Shown here: positions 58,973-64,000 of the stretch, piece by piece
Layout: each line of letters begins with the position of its first letter
How positions within the stretch are numbered: position 1 is the stretch's first letter
Translations under genes and position numbers: made by a program
Notes under the pieces: generated by a model
Seen by the model: the letters and a program-made list of their open reading frames with translations, nothing else
Told to the model about the DNA's origin: nothing
The model's database searches: none
From: Vanessa cardui
Lineage: Eukaryota; Arthropoda; Insecta; Lepidoptera; Nymphalidae
NCBI RefSeq assembly: GCF_905220365.1
Contig: NC_061134.1
Location: 12,663,001 to 12,727,000, forward strand
Direction of reading: 5' to 3'
DNA length: 64,000 bases

Positions 58973-61605
58973 GGGCTGACTTCGCGTACACAAGTCACTC
59001 CAGTGACTGGACCTGTTCTAATTTAGAAGCCAGTAAGTTAGTCAGTGACCTGGCGTTTTATGGACACATTTCGGACAGTCGCTGCCAGTTTTTTGTAGTT
59101 TCCGTGTACCTTTTTGTACCTGACTGTCTTTTCTCTGACTTACTTGTCCGATCCTATTGCCAGTTACTGGGTCCAAAACACCGAGTCACTAGTTTACTAG
59201 TTTGAAGGGTTTGAAGTGAAAGTGTTCAGAATTAATAACAATTATAAATTCATGGTTATTAATAGATACAAATAAACCTTAGTTTGCATATTCCAATCAG
59301 CTAATAGCTCCGCTATATTATGCAGGACAAACTGTTCTTGATTAATATATTCTTATCCCTTGATCTCGTCAAATGATAACGCAGCAATTCACCGTCAACG
59401 TTGTTTATTTTTTCTTTACTCCCAAGGAATAGATTAGCCTAGTCGCGGTTGTAGGTCAAACAGATCCTGTGATATCCATTGATGAGACAGAGAGAGTACT
59501 ACGGGTTTTTCAGTAGATGATTTGCCGGTATACTAGGTTGCCTTAGGCGTCTTGAGCACCGGCAAGTCATACACATACTCACTTCATACGGGTAAAACGC
59601 AAAACGAGACAATGATGACGGGACAAGAAACTAATTTTGAATAAATTTCGAGTCCTTATACCCCCCCCCCGCCGACTTCCACGTTAGGGAAATGCGTGAC
59701 GCGTTTTTTCAGCGAAAGAAAAGAGTTATGAACTTTCAATGACTAGATTTCGACGCATATTTCACTAATTTCATATCTTGATTTTTCAATACGTTTGATG
59801 ATTGTATGCTGAAAGACATGAGAAATACATATGTAAAGACCTCAAAACATTGGTCTCTCGACAAATTATATTTCATGTTATAAAATAATGCGTTTTCAAA
59901 TATAATTAACAAAGAACGTGATCAAGATGCACTTGGCAACACGAGCGATCTCTAACAAAGAAGCTCTCTATAAAGATTTGTCAGATTCGCAATCTTTTCA
60001 TATTGACGACAAGTTCATGTGGACGTAAGATATGAAGTTTCTCCGTCCCTGGAATGGCATTTATTTCCCAGAAATAAAATTTACCATGAGCGTTAAGATT
60101 TTAGCTGACTCAATTCAACTCTCTAATACTAACCCAAACATCTTGTATGAGGAATTGCCAATGAGCAGTTTTTCTTTACGCAACAGGAATATATATTTTT
60201 AAATAGATTTATGTCCATTGCAATGGTAAACCTCTTTTCTGTAATGTACTTTTAACTCAAGTGCATAATTATGGGTGCAAATCATGCAACTTCCAAACTT
60301 TAAAATTATAGATGTAATAATTTGAATAATGCTAACTTCGTAAATAGAGATATGCAATGCAAATTATTCAATCGATTATAATACACAAATGTGTGTGCAA
60401 ACACAGATAGAGACTTTTCTCCAGAAATCGCGATCTTATCAAAAAAATACCAGATAACAAACTAGAATCTGCTAGTGGAAAAATATTTACAGAGAAACCC
60501 AGTAACTGAGTCTGAACCAAATAAAAATTACTAAGCCCATTTATTAGATAAGGAAAGTTCTTATCGGAATGTGTCCTACATGCTTACTTGAGCCCACAGC
60601 CCTTTATGGTATCAACTAAATCAACAAGTCCGTTGATCTGATCTGATCTGCAATTAACGCTCCGATAGACAAAGTAGCTGAAGATATACTTTCAACCCAA
60701 TATATCCACATAGATTTCTCCAGCTTTTCTCAAGAGATTTGAATGGACTCAACGGTATATCACTATAAATTTTTCTTCAATATCTCTCTTCACGGATGGA
60801 CCATCTATTGTTAGAGTTTCCAATGGTCTCCTGCTTCCAGTTCTATTCCGTATGACGTATTGTGTAAGTCGACCGAGTTACAAATGATCTTTTGTTCACT
60901 ATCTGGGGGTTGATAGTAAAGCAACTTCTATCGATTTTTATTATTGATGTCAGCGAAAAAAAAAACAAACAAAATTAAGGAACATAAAATAACCCCATAG
61001 CTTCTAATTGTTTGGAATCAAATTTGTTTATCATTTGGAAATATATTGAAATGGTATTTATTACAATCATTAAAGTTCAACAACACTATATACGACTAAA
61101 AAGTTTTTATACCACAAACAAAAACTATTGTAACTTGTTAAAAATTAAAAAAAAAAAATAAAGAAAAATCTATTTAAATAATTGACAATACTGTATTGCC
61201 TCATAGAAAAATTCTCCACGGCGCCAAAAGCGCAAGATAAGGGTAATCTGTCGGCAGTCCTTTGATCGAACGTGTTGGAGAGCCCTTAGCATACTAAAGC
61301 ACCCTACATACGATGAGCTTACATAGGCTATAATGATGACCATTGTGTAACGCCTACTTAAATTGTCAACGTCCCATTGTGTTTTGGTCATTGAGGTTAG
61401 TGGGCTTGGTGGAAAAAAATTGTGCGTTAAACAAGTAAAATAAGAATTGCATTAAAAAACGGTTTACTTTTTTTTAGTATGGATAAATATAGACACACAT
61501 CGTGAACAACCAAGCGCAAACATGGTTGTGTTGTTATGAGATCAAAACTGATGGTTGTCTGAAAAATAAAATATTAATACGATTTTTATTTTATAGTAAA
61601 AACTA
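58973..61605. other. No gene recognised
   Basis: GC-richer, palindrome-bearing sequence to about 59220, then AT-rich. A 10-base poly(C) lies at 59661-59670. The frame at 61170-61391 (minus) is not recognised. Confidence 0.4.
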
Positions 61606-61607
61606 AA

Positions 61608-61790
61608 CTAGTAGTCACCGCGTCATGCGTTTTGGGGTGTTAGTTATCATGTCTCAGGAAAAAAAAGTCCTAAAAGCCTATGTCCTTTTTTAGAGTTCAA
61701 GTTTACTTCATAGCAAATTTCACCAAGTTCAGTGTAAGGGCGAAAGACATATAGACACAGTTACTTTCACATTTAAAATATCAATATGGA
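61608..61790 (+). repeat. RTE-like R2 tail
   Basis: AACTAGTAGTCACCGCGTCA, TTTACTTCATAGCAAATTTC, then ACACAGTTACTTTCACATTT. Confidence 0.65.
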
Positions 61791-62430
61791 TGAATTTATT
61801 CCAAGAATCTGTAGTTTATCACACACGAAAAATGCCTCTTCACACTATCACGTAATAAAATACTATAAAAATAATTCTTTTGCATGTCCAAAATAAAACG
61901 GGGTAACTCGAATAGCGGCAATTTTAAATCATTTAATACCGCTGTCATTATCATAACTAGCCCCGTACAGTCTGAAATCGCGTTTCGTTTGTTGGTACGC
62001 CTCATTCGCTATTAATATACGAACATTTGCATATAATGAGCGGTTAGTTTGCCGAAATGTGCGCGGTTTTTGCGTTTGACGACTTAGACCGTTTTACTTC
62101 GGGCCATATTTAGTAATTGTTCTGTGTTACTCGTTTAATGGGTGTTTCGGTGGTTATTTATGTGTTTATTTTATTGTAATTGCATATTCTAAGCCATTTA
62201 AAGATAAATAAGGATGTGAAATCCTAAGTACCGTAACTGAACAAAATGTTTTGGTGCAGTTAAATGTAAATTTTATCAAGTAAATTTATGATTTTATTTA
62301 GAGAATTTAGTACAATTTAGATTCCATTTATTATAGCTACTAGAAATGCATAAACGTAGACCTATATTTTACAGGTAACATACCTTTTTCCTAAATCCGG
62401 CTCGAAGGACCAATTATTGCGCTTTGAAAA
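61791..62430. other. No gene recognised
   Basis: The minus frame at 61796-62005 has no recognised motif. No repeat identified. Confidence 0.4.
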
Positions 62431-62431
62431 A

Positions 62432-62521
62432 CCTTAATATGTACTCTTCCTACCTTCTCCTCAAAGGGAAAGGAAGCCTTAACCCAGCAGTGGGAAAATT
62501 ACAGGCTGTTGTTTTTGTTGT
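62432..62521 (+). repeat. SINE S1, 3' end only
   Basis: TACCTTCTCCTCAAAGGGAA to AAATTACAGGCTGTTGTTTT. The plus frame at 62424-62660 starts in it and is not a gene. Confidence 0.8.
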
Positions 62522-63549
62522 ATATACTCTGATGCTGAACAACAACTACATATCGTTCTTGAAAATATTTCCATTTCATGACATGTTATCGCTGCTTTAC
62601 AGCATACAAACTATTCTTAATAAACCGAAATGTATACCCAGAGTCATAGATCTTATCTGAATGGCCAAGATCGGATGTCAATTAATGTTATCCGTTTATT
62701 ATTACAGGGTTGTAACAGACTCAACAATTGACAAACTTAGGAACCGGTGCTTACTCGTTTGTAATGATACATTGTCGAAGTGCAAAACTACTGGATTTGG
62801 TCCCATGGAAATAGTTACGATAAAACAAAGTTCTACAACATTTTAACTTTGATTTAATTTTGCAATTGATATAAATATATGTGGAAGATAGGATCTTATG
62901 GAACAATATTTTGAATTATTGGAAATAGGCTGGTGTGTGGTATAAATGTGTCATATATATATATGCTCAACTATCAGCAGTATTGTTGTGTTTTGTTGTA
63001 AAGCGTAATGACAAAAATTGTCAAATCAGGATGTCAACAATCAAAATCAATAAATAGTTTTGACATAGATATTGCTTTATAGCAAAATTGTTGGATAACA
63101 CTATCAGTAATCACGTGACCTTCTCCGACTATACTATTCTATGATTCATATAAATAAACATAAATAGAAGTATCAAAAAGTTAAATAAATAGCTGAAACC
63201 TAATAGCAATAAAATTTGCCACGATACCATAGTTCTAGATTTTCTTAAGAGCCAACCGAACGAAAATGTCACTATATAATCCCATAAAGAAACGTAAAGG
63301 AATTTTACAAGCACACTTAGAAAGACCATAACATACCCGTTACCCAAACTCGGATTATTTATTTATGAAACGCAATTCCGAACATCTGTCGTCAATGAAA
63401 AAGGGTCCAGGTTAGGGCTACCTCACCAAGTGACCAGGGCTGTATTGAGATACGATTTGATTAAACATCTAAGCTTTTCAATAATACCTCTATGCTGCCT
63501 TTTGTAATTATTATGAAACTAAATCAGCTTTAAAATTTCAACTTAACAT
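62522..63549. other. No gene recognised
   Basis: The open frames at 62661-62846 and 63129-63347 (minus) show no motif. An (AT)n patch lies near 62953-62963. Confidence 0.4.
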
Positions 63550-63615
63550 TTCTTTATGCTGGGTTGCAAATGAGTAGGGGACGCACCTGATGGAAAGTGA
63601 CTGCCACATGGACAT
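63550..63615 (-). repeat. S2-related repeat fragment
   Basis: GGTTGCAAATGAGTAGGGGA, then GCACCTGATGGAAAGTGACT; same kind as 40778-40912. Confidence 0.5.
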
Positions 63616-64000
63616 GGCAACAGTTTTTACATTTAAATGGTTTTCCCAAAAATATGAATATTTTTTTAGTAAAATTTATGACTCTACATAAGACCTTTTA
63701 TAACTGACGAGAAGGTACCTCTCCTATCCTTTTGTAACAATTAAATATATTTTACATTCCGTAAATCAGCACTTCATACTAAGGCTTATTTTTGGGTATT
63801 TGGGTCATCATACCTGGTCTAAAATATTTGGTGATGACAACCCTAGATCTGGTTCAAAGTTTAGATGCCTTCCCGTCAATGTAAACGTATTAGACCCTGA
63901 ATAGATTAAATTATTCTTCAATAGCCGGCCCCAACGTTCTCGTTTTTATGTCGACCCGGGAATCAGAGAGCGGGATTTTATGTCTTCATCTATTATATAT
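63616..64000. other. No gene recognised
   Basis: AT-rich to about 63900, then slightly GC-richer to the window edge. Nothing supportable. Confidence 0.4.

Noticed and set aside
59661..59670. Poly(C) run as a functional site
   Set aside because: Ten-base homopolymer; more likely slippage or assembly padding than a feature.

Overview
The window is AT-rich animal nuclear DNA, almost certainly from a butterfly or moth and probably nymphalid-like. This rests on its dispersed repeats: a tRNA-derived SINE ending in ACAGGCTGTTGTTG, a roughly 280-bp SINE-like family with GGCCCATATGCTCGTCCGCC-type ends, RTE-like tails with CGGCTTCGCACGGGTGCAA, and a Jockey-type LINE. All are repeat types I associate with lepidopteran genomes. 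The species is not determinable from the sequence.

The only host-gene coding sequence I can support is a 68-nt exon on the minus strand at 30706-30773. It has a consensus acceptor and donor and encodes part of the CG-1 DNA-binding domain of CAMTA (calmodulin-binding transcription activator). It is too short to appear among ordinary open reading frames. No second exon was recognised, so I read the rest of the window as long introns (or intron plus flank) of the Camta gene. On that reading, 5' exons lie beyond the right edge and the rest of CG-1 beyond the left edge. That extent is inference.

Layout. 1-3.7 kb: a SINE with a 5'-truncated, mutated Jockey-like LINE inserted in its TTG-repeat tail. 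4-7.2 kb: an RTE-like tail and a second SINE split by a 333-bp terminal-inverted-repeat element. 7.7-30 kb: scattered SINEs, SINE-like copies and LINE 3' ends in otherwise featureless AT-rich DNA. 30.7 kb: the Camta exon. 31-33.2 kb: SINE-like and RTE-like copies, then a 439-bp tandem duplication whose two copies differ at one base. 34-64 kb: many more SINE, SINE-like and LINE-end copies, a full CRE palindrome at 37.97 kb, and a palindrome-rich patch near 59 kb.

Nothing here works as a multi-gene system. There is no operon, CRISPR array, functional tRNA or rRNA gene that I can see. The interest lies in the hidden exon, the nested insertions, the recent duplication, and a stem-loop shared by LINE 3' ends.
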